This document shows, in pieces, positions 23,921 to 35,600 of a stretch of 64,000 nucleotides of DNA (position 1 is the stretch's first letter; each line of letters opens with the position of its first letter). The translations under genes and the position numbers were made by a program. The stretch is from the NCBI GenBank assembly GCA_021521415.1, contig JAIQDT010001733.1:1-64000 (forward strand), in the 5' to 3' direction. This DNA comes from Bidens hawaiensis (Eukaryota; Streptophyta; Magnoliopsida; Asterales; Asteraceae). The notes under the pieces were generated by a model, which searched no databases, had not been told where the DNA came from, and worked only from the letters and a program-made list of their open reading frames with translations.

Positions 23921-24651
23921 TCTATATCTACTAATCTACCTATATTAATAAACCAAAATAATGAGGATGATGTGTCCTAACCACATTCAATCATAACTTA
24001 AATTTTTCTCCTATTTTCTAATCTTTGCGCTTCTTAATCCATGCTATCAATGGGTCATGGGTTTAATTGGTATGACCCGGTAGTTGTAACACATATGAAA
24101 TATAAAAAGTATTTAAAGTAATTTAAATAACACTAACTTTTACTAACCCATTACATCTAATTTACTATTAGATTTAGAAAGTTTGGCCATAATTTTTTTA
24201 AAAACATATTGAATATATATAATAAGTTTAAAATCAAATAGTGATTTATTAAACTAGTTAAATAATGATTTGCCAACTATTATCATATAATAATTAGTGA
24301 CCTATGTTTATAATAGATATTTTTAATTATGTGTGTATCTCAAATTTCGTTGAATAAATATAATATTTACAATCTTACAATTTGTAAACACTATTTAACT
24401 TACATTTGTATTGATCATATAAAACATCATTAATATATTTAGGTAATCACCAATATTTGATTTTATAACATCTTTAAGCATTATTTTAATATTAGGAAAT
24501 GTAAAATTTAAATATGTAACATTTGAAGTGTGCACGATAATATTAGAAATAATCTATAAATTCAAAAGAAAATCCCTAAATTACGTATGATTAAATACCT
24601 AAATTTCGGTCAATTGACAAATCTCGTGTAATTCACGGGATCAAAAGCTAG
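23921..24651 (+). mobile_element. Non-autonomous Helitron, 731 bp
   Basis: It starts TCTATATCTACTAATC just after an A and ends with CTAG just before a T, as expected for insertion between A and T. A hairpin CTCGTG/CACGGG at about 24623-24640 precedes the end by about 8 nt. The 5' block continuing to ATTAATAAACC also looks typical of plant Helitrons. No Rep/helicase gene. Confidence 0.65.
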
Positions 24652-25084
24652 TCTATACTATATTATAATATGTAACATGATCTTTAAATTCATCTAATAT
24701 ATTTATAATTTTTCACCCTTAACTTTTGTTAAGTTAAAAAATACTTAAAAGTTTGTCACCCATTCTTTAACCCTCTATTTGACAATCTTTTTATATTTTC
24801 TTTTATATCTTTAAATATATTATGATTTAAAAAAACCGACCTTACCGTCGCAATGTACTTATTTTTTGTTGACATTTCGATGTTAATTTAGTTTAATCTC
24901 GAGGTGTATTTTATAATATACAAGTCAATAAAGCATCATTGTACAATTCAACTGACTGTTTCTATAATATAGTTGATAAATACAAATTTTAAATTACACC
25001 CGTAGGAAACTTCATATAGTTATAAATGCATATTTTATTACACTCCAAAAAAATATATTATTATCATCAATAACTAATGCAACT
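24652..25084. other. Intergenic, no gene seen
   Basis: AT-rich, no exon supported. Confidence 0.4.
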
Positions 25085-25900
25085 TTTTTTTAAATGACAA
25101 ACAAAATTATATTCTATTAACGATACCGATGACCAGGACTAAGAATTAGCTAGCCTCGATAACCTCTATGATTACAGCCATATCCACCTTTTACACGAAA
25201 TCATAATCTAAGTTACACCAACCACCCATGTCAACCCCAGCCGTTTTGACGTATTAAGAACCCACAAGAAACTTAAGGCTTTGATTTCTCCCACCATGTT
25301 CATCATCTGAGCCAACTTCCTCTCGTAAACAAGTTCATTTCTTTCCAAATGCACCATAACGTGGAAAAATTGCCTATAAGGTCTTACTCAATCTAACAGG
25401 TACCAGCGTAAACTTATGCAATTCTAAAACATCTTGAACTGAAAAGGCAAATATGTCTGGTACCTTGCACTATCTCGATATCATCTCCCAAACCAATTGA
25501 GCGAGCCTGTATGCAACTAATAAATGTGCTGCTGACTCCTCTATACTTCTTCACAAATCAGACATTGGACAGACTCTAACATAATATTGCGTCTCGACAA
25601 AGATAGCAAAGACGGTATTCTTTCCATCACCGCTCTCTAAGCCAAGATCCCCACCTTTCTAGGCACATATCCATTCCTATCAAATAGGTAGACCCAACGG
25701 GTCCCCAACCATCCTTTAAACGCAATTTAATAGTTTTAACAGAAAATTCATCACCTGCATCTAGTCCCCAGGTAACCTTATACGATCCCATAGACAAAAT
25801 GATCGTTGGCAAGTTACTAGCAAACTTCTCAATTCTTCTATTTCCACCTTTGTGTACGGAGCTCTAGACCATCCCCACACCCCACATATTTCTCCCAATT
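25085..25900 (-). pseudogene. LINE (non-LTR retrotransposon) ORF2 3' fragment with zinc-binding RT-associated domain
   Basis: The minus strand encodes pieces of the zf-RVT region found at the C-terminus of plant LINE ORF2. Examples are GDEFSVKTIKLRLKDGWG near 25740, then (one frame change later) GYVPRKVGILAW-like, ERIPSLLSLSRRNIM, and ESVQCLICEE...AAHLLVA...AQLVWEM. Several frame changes and stops break it. The minus-strand 3' end runs into an A-run (seen as T9 at 25086-25094), as expected for a 5'-truncated LINE. Reverse transcriptase proper and the endonuclease are absent. Confidence 0.7.
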
Positions 25901-25959
25901 ATATTACTAACTGGTTCGATACCCCACATAGTCTTGAGCGCAAATAATCTTGGGAAATG

Positions 25960-26935
25960 TCAGGATAACACCCCAAATACAATCTACAGCTATAATACCG
26001 CATCTATAGTTACAGGACAAAAGGATAGCATCTACCAAATAAAGACAAAAACATAAGATCGTACATAATTGCTAGAGAAGATGGACCACACGAGGTTACA
26101 GCAGGAATATAACTGGATAGCGACATTATATGGTCCTCTCAGGGACCACTAGGAATATTGTATGGTTATGCAAATGCGAACACTCCTCTATAAATAGGGA
26201 GTCCAACTGTAACAATGTGGTAAAAACAAAACAGAATATCATGCATAACAGCTAAAGAAGGTGCATGGCGACACTATACAGTCTATAATAGGGAGTCCAC
26301 TATGAGGTTACAGCTGGGATATACTTGGATAGCGACATTATACGGTTGCTCGGGGACCACTAGGAATATTGTACGAATAGGTAGATGCAATTACTCCTCT
26401 ACCAGGTAAAGACAAAATATAAAATCGTAAATAATGGCTAGAGAAGATGGACCACTACGAGGTTACAGCTGGAATATAACTGGATAGCGACATTATATGG
26501 TCCCCTCAGGGACCACTAGGAATATTGTACGGTTATGCAGATGCAAACGCTCCTCTATAATAGGGAGTCCAACTGTAACAATGTGGTAAAAACAAAACAG
26601 AAGATCGTGCATAACAGCTAGAGAAGGTGGACCACTATGAGGTTACAGCTGGGATATACTTGGATAGTGACATTATACTGTCCCTTCAGGGACCACTAGG
26701 AATATTGTATGGTTAGGTAGATGCAATTACTCCTCTACCAGGTAAAAACAAAATATAAAATCGTAAATAATGGCTAGAGAAGATGGACCACTACGAGGTT
26801 GCAGCTGGAATATAACTAGATAGCGACATTATATGGTCCCCTCTAGGACCATTAGGAATATTGTATGGTTAGGTAGATGCGAACACTCCTCTATAAATAG
26901 GAAGTCCAACTGTAACAATACGGTATCATATTAAT
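25960..26935. repeat. Satellite-like tandem array with alternating ~156/180-bp monomers
   Basis: The word GAGGTTACAGC recurs at about 26094, 26306, 26461, 26641 and (as GGTTGCAGC) 26797. The spacings are 212, 155, 180 and 156 bp. Each unit carries GACCACTA, GGATAGCGACATTAT, AGGGACCACTAGGAATATTG and a variable tail. The two tail types ('aactgtaacaatgtggta' and 'taccaggtaaagacaaaat') alternate, giving a higher-order repeat of about 336 bp. No coding potential. Confidence 0.85.
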
Positions 26936-28430
26936 ATATCATATTTTACACCATTGACTATATGTTTCTAAATTCACTCAATATCTCTCATAAATATCAC
27001 ATATATATCATATAATATATCTCGAATCTAGAAGTTGATCATTACCTGAATATACACGGGTAGGATTTGCTTTAACATGAACATAATGTATTATTACCAC
27101 TTTTCACATCATTCCTCGTCTCTTTTCTATGGTTCACCCAAGTTCGGTCAACTCGAGGCTATTTCACAATATATTTCCATTTCCCAGCTAAGGATACTTT
27201 TGTCGGAAACGGCTAACCACGATCTATCTGAATGATGGATTGCCTAAATAATGTTCTCTAAAGACTATTCTTCTCGCGCTTGAACCACTACCATTTTATA
27301 TCATTTAGTGAACCCAACCCAACTCAAGCCATACCCTTTCATATGCTCTCATTTGGGTTGTTTTTAAAACTAAATGGGTTGGTTTGCGTTATGTATTTTA
27401 ACTAAAAAGGTCAAAATGGATTATTTAAAACCCATAACATTATCTATAGGTCAAAATGGGTCAACAAAATTAAAGAAGCGTGGCAAAATGGCGATAAGTC
27501 ATAGACACATACTTCATATCCGATCAATCACTAGTCTCCATCGGCAAACGTCTTTGTTGGCGTCGCTGTTGTGTTCATTATTTCCTCTGAAAATTCAGGT
27601 ATCATATCGATTCAACGAGTCTCATCATCGTCTGATTTGTGTTAAGGCTTGATGTTTTATTAGGTCTTAAATTGAATTTGATTTTTAGTTAATCTACATT
27701 TGACAAGGACAATTTAGGGGGGGGGGGGGGGGGGGGTTGGGTAAACTTTTAAAACTGTATTTGCTTTTTGAAAGGTAAAAGTCGTTTGGTAAAGCTTCAT
27801 TTTAAAGCTTTAAATTTGAGCTTTTTAAAAATTTATTTTGCTTTTTTAAAAAGAAAATAAGCAAATAAACAATTTATAAAAGCTCACCTCAAACACCCCC
27901 TTAATCGTTTTTTTTTTTTGGTAATTGTGATCTCGTACTTAAATGTAAACAATTGTGTGCATCCAATTTAGGGATTCTTATATCAATTGCAAATTCAAAG
28001 TTGAAAAGCGAAACTGTTTCTATAAATTCTTATTCAATTTAGGTCGTCATAACCCCCGGCATCGACACGTAACCGGTGCCAGTACACACGTAACACAACA
28101 TCGGAAGCATAACTGGTGTCAGCACGCCCGTAATTGATACCGGTATGCGCATTAGCGCATAAATGGCGTTTGACTCGTTTCGACTCGGACCGGCTCTCAC
28201 CCGAACCAAAAAAATACATTTTTAATTGACCCGCTCTGACTATGTAATATTCACTTTGTTGCGGACACGATTTCTTTAAGAAATTGGACAATTGCTATTG
28301 TGTTTTGGGTCAGATTGTTAATCAGCTTTAACATAGCTATCAACTCTTACATCTTTCCCTCGACAAAAGAAAACAAGTTGAACCATTTGTTTTAAATCAC
28401 GGGTAGTACATGATTGCATAACTACCATCA
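26936..28430. other. Intergenic DNA
   Basis: No supported gene. It contains a G20 run at 27717-27736 and, at 28040-28160, a short patch of GGTGCCAGTACACACG-type degenerate repeats. Confidence 0.4.
27717..27736. repeat. G20 homopolymer
   Basis: Uninterrupted run of 20 G in AT-rich surroundings. The length is likely to be sequencing-sensitive. Confidence 0.9.
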
Positions 28431-28650
28431 TCAAGTAAGTTTTTTTTGTAAAACTTTATTTCAAAAATATACTGTTACTTATTTATATGACGTTATCTAT
28501 TATTTATTAAAAATAAAACACAGGCGAGGCCGGTGATGAAGACATTATTGTCATGATGAGAAATGACATCACTAATAATTTCATAAATGCGAAGCCCGGT
28601 GTCAATAGGCATGTGTCTGGTGGACCTGATGTTTACAAAGGGTGCCTAAG
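28431..28650 (+). pseudogene. Vacuolar processing enzyme (legumain, C13) exon fragment
   Basis: Exon-like 28524-28650 follows an acceptor CAG and reads GDEDIIVMMRNDITNNFINA, then KPGVNRH and SGGPDVYKG. This matches the VPE segment around ENIIVFMYDDIANN...GPDVYKGVPKDYTG. One base is missing in the final GVPK codons, which shifts the frame before a GTAAAT donor. A short upstream piece ending before GTAAGT at about 28435 may be the end of the preceding exon. The catalytic His and Cys exons are absent from the window, so this is a remnant. Confidence 0.65.
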
Positions 28651-29035
28651 GTAAATCATATTATTCTCGACCAAATCCATCGCCTTATGCTGATACGAAC
28701 CCCAACGATTATTTTCAACATGCCTAACATATTCTATCATGTAATGATGTCAATTTTATTACAAGATTATACCAGACAAAATTTGACAATAAAAAAACTA
28801 AAAAGAGTTTTCAGTTGCAACTATGATAATACAACATGGAGCAACAAAGTTCTAAGAGCCAAGTCTTCAACCACAACATTTATAACCCTTTATTGTACAC
28901 ATATTTTTAAATAAAATTAGCAAATATATGTGTGCTGTCATTTGATGCATATAATTATCTCATGATATCAACACTATTCGTGATTTAATTGCAACCATAT
29001 CTTGTTTTATTAATCTAGTGGTAGTGGGAGTGAAA
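28651..29035. other. Short intergenic stretch
   Basis: AT-rich, no gene seen, ends at the retrotransposon target duplication. Confidence 0.4.
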
Positions 29036-29040
29036 GTGCT
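29036..29040. other. Target site duplication GTGCT (left)
   Basis: Matches 38386-38390 exactly, flanking the retrotransposon. Confidence 0.95.
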
Positions 29041-30022
29041 TGAAGAAACACTAACCGGACCCCGGACAGATTACTGGTAACCTTGAGGTTGGAGAGATGT
29101 TTCCCACGAGGGGTTAGACCCTTGGAAGATGGTTCTTCTGATAACCTGCAAAACAGACACCGTGAGCTCGTCACTGAGAAGGGGGGGGGGGGTTCCTCCT
29201 TGTGACCACCCTCCGGCGTGAGAATCAGACTAGATTGCTCTTTAAATATAAAGGTATATTAAGAGATTGCTAGAGCAGATATCAGGTATAATATGATAAT
29301 GTCGTAAGATATGATAAGATGAGATGGTCATACCATTTGGGGTATTTATAGCCGAATGTAGGTTTCCAAAGAGGTATGGCCGGCTGCAACAGTGTTCCTG
29401 TTCCACCAACAGTAGCCTACGCACGTGCCCTGCTGGTAGTTGGTGGGTAGGTAGCGGCTGATAGTGACCAGGCCTGCTGTATACTATTCCTGTTCCACCA
29501 ACGGACGGCTACGCACGTGGTATGGCAGTAGTTGGTGAGTAGGCAGCGGCTAATAGTGATACAGTACAGGAGCATGCTGCTCGCCATACTGTATCAGTGA
29601 GCTGTCGTATCTCTAATCAGATCTTTCGCCCATACCTCGTCAGGTACAGTAAAAGATCCTTCAGTATACGGACTGGCTTATTTGGGCGGGAGTATTCCCC
29701 CTCCCGCCTCTGTGCGGGATTGCTCCCGGCTTGGCTCATTCCTTCAGGTGACACTGAATGATCGAGAGCTAAGTGTCTTGTGCGTGTAGCCATGCTGCGC
29801 GGGTGGCCTTCCCTAATGGCTTGTATCCGAGGCTGCGGGGACAGGCGGAGTCCTTCACCATTGGGAGGCATTTCCTGCGGGACCAGCTTGCGTACTGCGC
29901 GTAAGGACGTCACGTCTCTGAGCATGGTTGGTCCTGCGGATCCAGTTGGTCTCTGCGCAGACGTCCCTGTTTAAGGTGAGTCTTGTGGGTCCAACTGGGC
30001 TCTGCTGGGACCTACCTCTTCA
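29041..30022 (-). repeat. 3' LTR (left copy), 982 bp
   Basis: TG...CA ends with terminal TGAAGA/TCTTCA inverted repeat. It contains a minus-strand TATA box CTATAAATACC at 29341-29351 and a G12 run near 29181. It is nearly identical to 37408-38385. Confidence 0.95.
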
Positions 30023-30036
30023 AGTCCCCCCAGTCC
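30023..30036 (-). promoter_or_regulatory. Polypurine tract
   Basis: On the minus strand GGACTGGGGGGACT abuts the 3' LTR. This is the expected position and composition for plus-strand DNA priming. Confidence 0.8.
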
Positions 30037-30413
30037 AATGTTCTTCTCATGAGTGTTTAATAAAGTGAGGTGAACTTTTGGACTTGAGCAAAGGGTTTTG
30101 AAAAGGGTTTTGTAAGGTTTTCCATGGGGATTCTTTCCGCGGAAGTCCTTGTCACTTGCAGAAATGCCCGAGTTTCCTGCTTGGTCTTTGGGTATGATGC
30201 GGGTAGGTCTGTAACCTCCTCGCAAGTCAGGAGCATTGAGTCCCAGTTGTATGTATTTTCCATGAGGTTTTGGTAGTTTTGAACATAGTGATCAATTATG
30301 TTAAGACCACCAATTCCATCCTGGAGCTTTAAACAACGTAGTTCTCGACGTTCCCGCTATGCGGGGATGTTATTTCCGTTTCCGCAAGCATTGCCCAGAA
30401 GATCCTTCTTGGT

Positions 30414-30800
30414 TTCAATTCCCAGCGGAGCGCTAGGTATGTGAAGGGTTTTGCCTTAACACTGTACCTGCGCTCGTCTTACGGTTACTTTACTTCCAAG
30501 GTATTCCTGGCGTCAATTCCCTGCGGGTGCTAGGCATGTGAAGGGTTTTGCCTTTACACTGTACCCGCACCCGTCTTATAGTTACTTGGTTGCCGAGGTA
30601 CTTGGCTTCAATTCCCTGCGGGTGCTAGGTATGTGAAGGGTTTTGCCTTAACACTGTACCCGCATCCGTCTTACGGTTACTTGTTCACCAAGGTTTTCTT
30701 GGCTTCAATTCCCTGCGGGTGCTAGGTATGTGAAGGGTTTTGCCTTAACACTGTACCCGCAGCCGTCTTACGGTTACTTGCTTGCCAAGGGGTAAGGGGT
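30414..30800. repeat. Tandem array, four copies of a ~96-bp unit
   Basis: Units start TTCAATTCCC at 30414, 30512, 30607 and 30704. Each carries TGCGGGTGCTAGGTATGTG, then GAAGGGTTTTGCC, and CACTGTACCCGCA. The arms TGCGGGT and ACCCGCA are inverted (8 bp, CTGCGGGT/ACCCGCAG, in the fourth unit), so each unit could form a stem-loop. The first unit is the most diverged. It lies between the antisense gene and the 3' LTR of the element. Confidence 0.88.
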
Positions 30801-31137
30801 ATTTTCCCGCCTACTTTTTAATATTTTGGAATTTTGAATTTTGAAATTCGAAGAGTTGGTGAAAAGATAACAGTCCAAACCTCTGAAACGTCGTGCGACG
30901 GTTTCTTCTGACTGTGTCAGGACGTGCAGGAAGTTATGGTGACGTGACAGAACATGGTCATTCCAGTCGCTTTTTCAGGCGCGTGGGCGCGATTTTTCGG
31001 GCGCGTGGCCGCGAAATTACTGGCATACGTCCTTTCAACAGCTGTTGCCAGCTTGCTTTTTGCCACGTGTCATAGTTTCATTGCACATACGATTTCTCTC
31101 TCCTCCGCATTAAATTCACCGCATTAATTGCGATTAG

Positions 31138-31145
31138 TATATAAA
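31138..31145 (+). promoter_or_regulatory. TATA box of the antisense gene
   Basis: TATATAAA about 130 bp upstream of the ATG at 31269, followed by a CT-rich leader with CTCTTCTTCTTC words at about 31180-31198, as in plant 5' UTRs. This suggests that the antisense gene has a promoter separate from the LTR. Confidence 0.65.
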
Positions 31146-31268
31146 GGGGGAGAGGCCTCTTTGTAATCCACACTTTCACCTCTCTTCTTCTTCTTCTTAG
31201 TGATTTTCGGCAAATACTCCCCTTTTTCAGGCAAGCATTTTCCCGAAATCACTCTTCTTTCTGCAAAA

Positions 31269-34200
31269 ATGTCTTCTCATGATGCTGAAGCTGTAGCCGA
31301 CAATAGGAGTACTGCTGGCGAGTGCCAGTGTGCTCTACCTGTCGATCAGTACCAGTACATCGTCAGGAAGTTCATGCTCGAGTCTCTCGAGCCTGAGTTT
31401 CCTGAATCCCACCAGACTGTGTACGATGCCCCCAGTGGCAAGATCGGGGTATATGCTGCATTCTTTGTTTATGGGAACCTTAGGTTCCCATTGACAAAGT
31501 TTGTGTACCGTGTCCTGGAGAGGCACGGGGTGCACCTGACCGAGGTGCATCCGATGGCGATTGCCAAGGTCCGGCACTTCGAGTGGGTGTGTCGGATTCT
31601 GGGTATTGAGCCCTACGTGGACCGCCTGATGACCTTCTATACTTGGAGGTGCGTCCAGGGGTGGTACACCCTGACAACCCGTATCAAGGGTTTGAAGATC
31701 TGCGTGACCGAGCGCAGTCTCCGATCGTGGAAGCGGGAGTTCTTCTACATCTCTGCCCGCGCCATCCCCATTGCTATGAAGTTCAAGAAGGGTCAAGCGC
31801 TTCCGAGCCTTCACGCTTCCAGCTACCAGGAGGCGGAATGGTTCGCGAAGATATCCCGGGTCCAATCTCCGGTTTACCGGTTTGCGGAGTCCGGGATGGT
31901 GCTGCTGGGGATGAGCCGGGTATGGAAGGATGCTTCCCGGTTTCCCATCCTTCTTGAATACGGTTTGAACTCTATTCCTTATGGTATGTCTTGTCTTTCT
32001 TGCTGATATTAGTTAATTTTCTAACTGTTTCTTTTTCTTTCAGAGGGGAATAATTTGGAGTCGCTCCTGTTCCCGCGGGAAGCTGACAGTCCCGTGCGGG
32101 TGGGCACTCGTGCTCTGGACGACAATGAGTTGCCCATCCTGGAGCAAACGGCGGATAGGTTTGTGGAGGTCTATCCGCCGGGCCAAGAGATCCTGAGCCA
32201 CCGGCGGCCAGGTAAGGAGATATTCTATCCTGAACCCCTCAATGCTGTACCCGTTGCTGGAAATCCTTACATCCTATCTTCTTCTGAGGAATCCGCAGAT
32301 GGTCCTCCCCTTGTGCGGAAGAAGAAGGCTGCTGCCGGCGTGAAGGGGAAGGAGAAGGCCTCCACAGCTGATCCAGTTGTTCTATCTGACTCGGAGTCAG
32401 ATAGTGAAGAGGTGGCGGGGGAGCCCGGTGGTGAGAAGACCACTGCTCCGGAGGCTACGACCGTTACCTCCGGAGAACCAACGAAGACGACGGTGACCGG
32501 TACCAAGAGGCCGGCTCCATCGGGTTCCTCCCCGCCCGTCCGTACGTTCAGGGTCAAGAAAACCCGTAAGTACAATTATAGTTTGTCTTTGTAGATTTAT
32601 TACTTCATAAATTTATCTTAACACTTTCTTCTATGTCCAGGCGTGGATGTTGACGCATTCCGGGGTGAACCGCAGGGGAGTATCTCCCCGCCAATGACGG
32701 TAGGCTCGGTCAGCCTTCCTGAGGCGTCGACCCAGGCGCCTGCGCCTGCATCCGCTGGTCCAGTTGCTCATTCCTTTGAGCCAACTGTTCCGGCAGTGAT
32801 GACGTCACTGCCGGCTGTGAGTGCGATTTTTACAGCATCCTTCACAGAGCCGGCGGTTACTGCTGCTGCTTACAAGGCGGCGACCACGGCGGCGACCACA
32901 ACGGCGACCACGGCGGCTGCCACCATGCCCGCGCCACCGGCACCGATGGCCGGACCATCAGGTACGCGCAGGGCTTCCCGCCGATCTTTGCCACCTTCCC
33001 GTCTGCCTGACCTGTTGGATGGATTTCCTTTAGGTTCAGGTGATGGGTTTGGCGGCTATCGGCCTGTCATTGACCCTACAGGTGCGTAGGGTTCCTTTCT
33101 TTTTCCCTTGTTTTGTATCATCTTTTCCTTACTGCCTTAGTTTCTTTTGCAGTGTCGGATTCCAATGAAGTGTATGTTCCGCGATGGAACATACGCCGAG
33201 GAACAACCCTTCGTACCCCTGTGGAGTGCGTGGACTGGGCTCGCCACGCTGCTCCTCATGGTGCGTTGGGGGAAGCCATGGCTAGCTACCAGGAGGGTAG
33301 GCTAACCAATGAGTTTCGGGTTCTCCAAGCCCGGATGCAGCCGCGCATCGAGCTGCTTTGTCGTGAAAACGACAAGTTGAAAGCAGCTCGTGCCAAGGAC
33401 GTATCTGAGGCGCGTGCTCTTCGGGAGGAGAACCAACAGCTGGCGGCAGCTGCCGCCGACAAGGAGAAGGCCTTCAAGGCCCTCGAGGTTGAAGTTCAGG
33501 CGCGACTCGAGGCCCGCTCCAAGGCTGCCCAAGCTGTGAATGAACAGCTTCGGCTGGCCAGGGAGACTGCGCGAAACGCAACCGAGAGGGCTGCCAAGGC
33601 TGAAGTCGTTGCTGAGCCTTTGCGTGTGGAGAATGAGGAGCTCAAGGCCAAATTAGAGGCTCTCCAACGCGCTCATGATGCCTTGGCAATGGAAGATGCC
33701 AAGAAACTCCAGGAAATCCTGGACCAGAGGGGGGTGCTTGACCACACCGAGCGGAAGCTTAAGGGCGTCGAAGAGGCTGCCGCAAAGGAAGTTTTACTTG
33801 CCAACCTTAACAAGAGCGAAGCCGAACGCGCCCATAAAGAAGCTCAAGCTGCCCTCCAATGGCTTCTTCGAGAAGCGTTGCCTCAGGTATGTTTAGTTTT
33901 ATCTTCACGCTTTTCTTTTGTAAGAAAAGGTTCTAATACTTGTGTTTTTTCTTTGTAGGTTGTGCGTCGGGTCTTTTCAGAGACCTCTTACGATGATGCT
34001 ATGACCGCATCCCTCAACGCTTCTCATGAGGATGGGGAAAAGGCCGGCTTCCTGCTTGGTCTAGGGTTTGTTGAGAAAGGCGTCCCGCCTTCCAACTTAC
34101 CTTTGTTCGATGTGGATACCGAAGCCATTTATGACCAAGCATTGAATCAATACGCCGCCTTCCCGCATCCAGTGGTGGAGAAGGTGGACGAAGTAGCTGC

Positions 34201-34294
34201 TGCTGATGATGGGTTAGCTGTCCTCAAAGCGTTCCTCGAACCACCCCGTTCTTCTGACGGAGCGGGTCCAAGTGGAAGCGGCCCTGAAGCTTGA
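31269..34294 (+). CDS. Antisense five-exon gene in the retrotransposon: 'putative gypsy-type transposase' family (PF04195-like)
   Basis: Exons 31269-31983, 32044-32565, 32641-33081, 33153-33886 and 33959-34294 join in frame (2,748 nt) to 915 residues. All introns are 59-75 bp with GT/AG borders. Exon 1 encodes the conserved globular part (GVYAAFFVYGNLRFPLTKFV, RILGIEPYVDRLMTFY, WKREFFY) that resembles the plant domain named 'putative gypsy type transposon' (PF04195). Exon 2 is acidic with Ser/Asp/Glu runs (LSDSESDSEE), and exon 3 is Ala/Thr/Pro-rich. Exon 4 is a long Ala/Glu/Lys coiled coil, and exon 5 ends GPSGSGPEA. Despite the domain name no transposase catalytic motif is visible. Its function is unknown; antisense extra ORFs between pol and 3' LTR are known in Tat elements. 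No stop or frameshift breaks it, so it may be expressed. Confidence 0.8.
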
Positions 34295-34500
34295 TCCTGA
34301 AGATCCCTTCCCATTGCTAAGATAGACTTGTATAGCTTTTTTTTTTTTCTTTTAGGCGGGTAGTTACCCGGCCATTCTTGTAATATATTCTTGAAATATT
34401 AATCTTTTTGCGTATAAGATTGTTATTTCCTTCTTTGGGTTCCTTGCTTTATAAACTTATGACTTGCATACTTAGTTTAAATTAGCAATTTTCCAAGTGT
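34295..34500 (+). other. 3' flank of the antisense gene
   Basis: AT-rich stretch with TTGTAATATATTC and AATATTAATC words that could serve for polyadenylation. No further exon. Confidence 0.35.
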
Positions 34501-34507
34501 TTAGAAT

Positions 34508-35245
34508 AAGAACCTTTGAACGTGGTTGATAATGTGTTAAAGTTTCGCTTCCTCCTTCGTAATTGTGCGGGTAGAACCGTCACTTGCACTTGGTAGGATG
34601 GCTAAACTTTAACTTTTATCTGACCTGCGTGTAGGTTTTCCTTTTCGAAATTTCTAAGGCATTAAGATAAGTTAACCTTTGAACGTGGTTGATAATAGGA
34701 AGTTTTGCTTCCTCTTTCGTGATTGTGCGGGTAGAACCGTCACTTGCACTTAGTAGGATGGCAAAACTTTACCCTTATCTGACCTGCGTGTAGGTTTCTC
34801 ACCTTTTGAGGATAAGTTAACCTTTGAACGTGGTTGATAACAGGAAGTCTTGCTTCCTCTTTCGTGATTGTGCGGGTAGAACCGTCACTTGCACTTAGTA
34901 GGATGGCAAAACTTTACCCTTATCTGACCTGCGTGTAGGTTTTTCTCTCCTTTTGAGGATAAGTTAACCTTTGAACGTGGTTGATAATAGGTGTGAAGTT
35001 TTGCTTCCTCTTTCGTGATTGTGCGGGTAGAACCGTCACTTGCACTTAGTAGGATGGCAAAACTTTACCCTTATCTGACCTGCGTGTAGGTTTTTCTCTC
35101 CTTTTGAGGATAAGTTAACCTTTGAACGTGGTTGATAATAGGTGTGAAGTTTTGCTTCCTCTTTCGTGATTGTGCGGGTAGAACCGTCACTTGCACTTAG
35201 TAGGATGGCAAAACTTTACCCTTATCTGACCTGCGTGTTGGTTTT
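34508..35245. repeat. Tandem array, five copies of a ~150-bp unit
   Basis: Units begin AACCTTTGAACGTGGTTGAT at about 34511, 34674, 34819, 34966 and 35117. Each carries GTGCGGGTAGAACCGTCACT, then TAGGATGGCAAAACT and GACCTGCGTGTAGG. AGTTTTGC and GCAAAACT form inverted arms about 60 nt apart in most units. Diverged pieces with GTGCGGGTAGGACCG continue to about 35590. The motif TGCGGGTA/TGCGGGTG is shared with the array at 30414-30800. Confidence 0.9.
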
Positions 35246-35600
35246 CCTTATCCTTTTAAGAATTTTGTTTTTGACCATTCGACGCGCGGTTATCGATAGG
35301 TTAGTGTTCAGTTTCCTTTCATGATTCGTGCGGATAGACCGGCACTTTCATTTAATGGGAGAATTGAACTTTTCCTTCAACTGACCTGCGTGAAGGTTTG
35401 CCACGTTATTGGGTTCGTGCGGGTAGGACCGCCTTCCCACGCAACGACTTCACGTAATGTGAATGCCGTCACCAGTGTTGCATAGTTTAACCGTTCGACG
35501 CGCGGTTGCGTGAAGGTTTGTCACGTTTTTTGGGCTCGTGCGGGTAGGACCGCCTTCCCATGCAATGACCTCACGTAATTATGCGGTGAAAACCGGCATA
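35246..35600. repeat. Diverged continuation of the tandem array
   Basis: Two longer units at about 35275-35460 and 35490-35590 share CGACGCGCGGTT, CTGCGTGAAGGTTT(G) and CGTGCGGGTAGGACCGCCTT. They are related to, but well diverged from, the regular array. Confidence 0.7.

Noticed and set aside
25960..26935. CRISPR-like array
   Set aside because: Plant nuclear context, repeats over 150 bp and no unique spacers; it is a satellite-type tandem array.
27374..27652. 92-codon ORF as a gene
   Set aside because: No recognisable domain, start or splice context; surrounding sequence is repeat-like.
29617..29925. 102-codon ORF inside each LTR (also 37980-38288)
   Set aside because: Present in both LTR copies only because the LTRs are duplicated. 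No domain recognised, and it lies across LTR promoter sequence.
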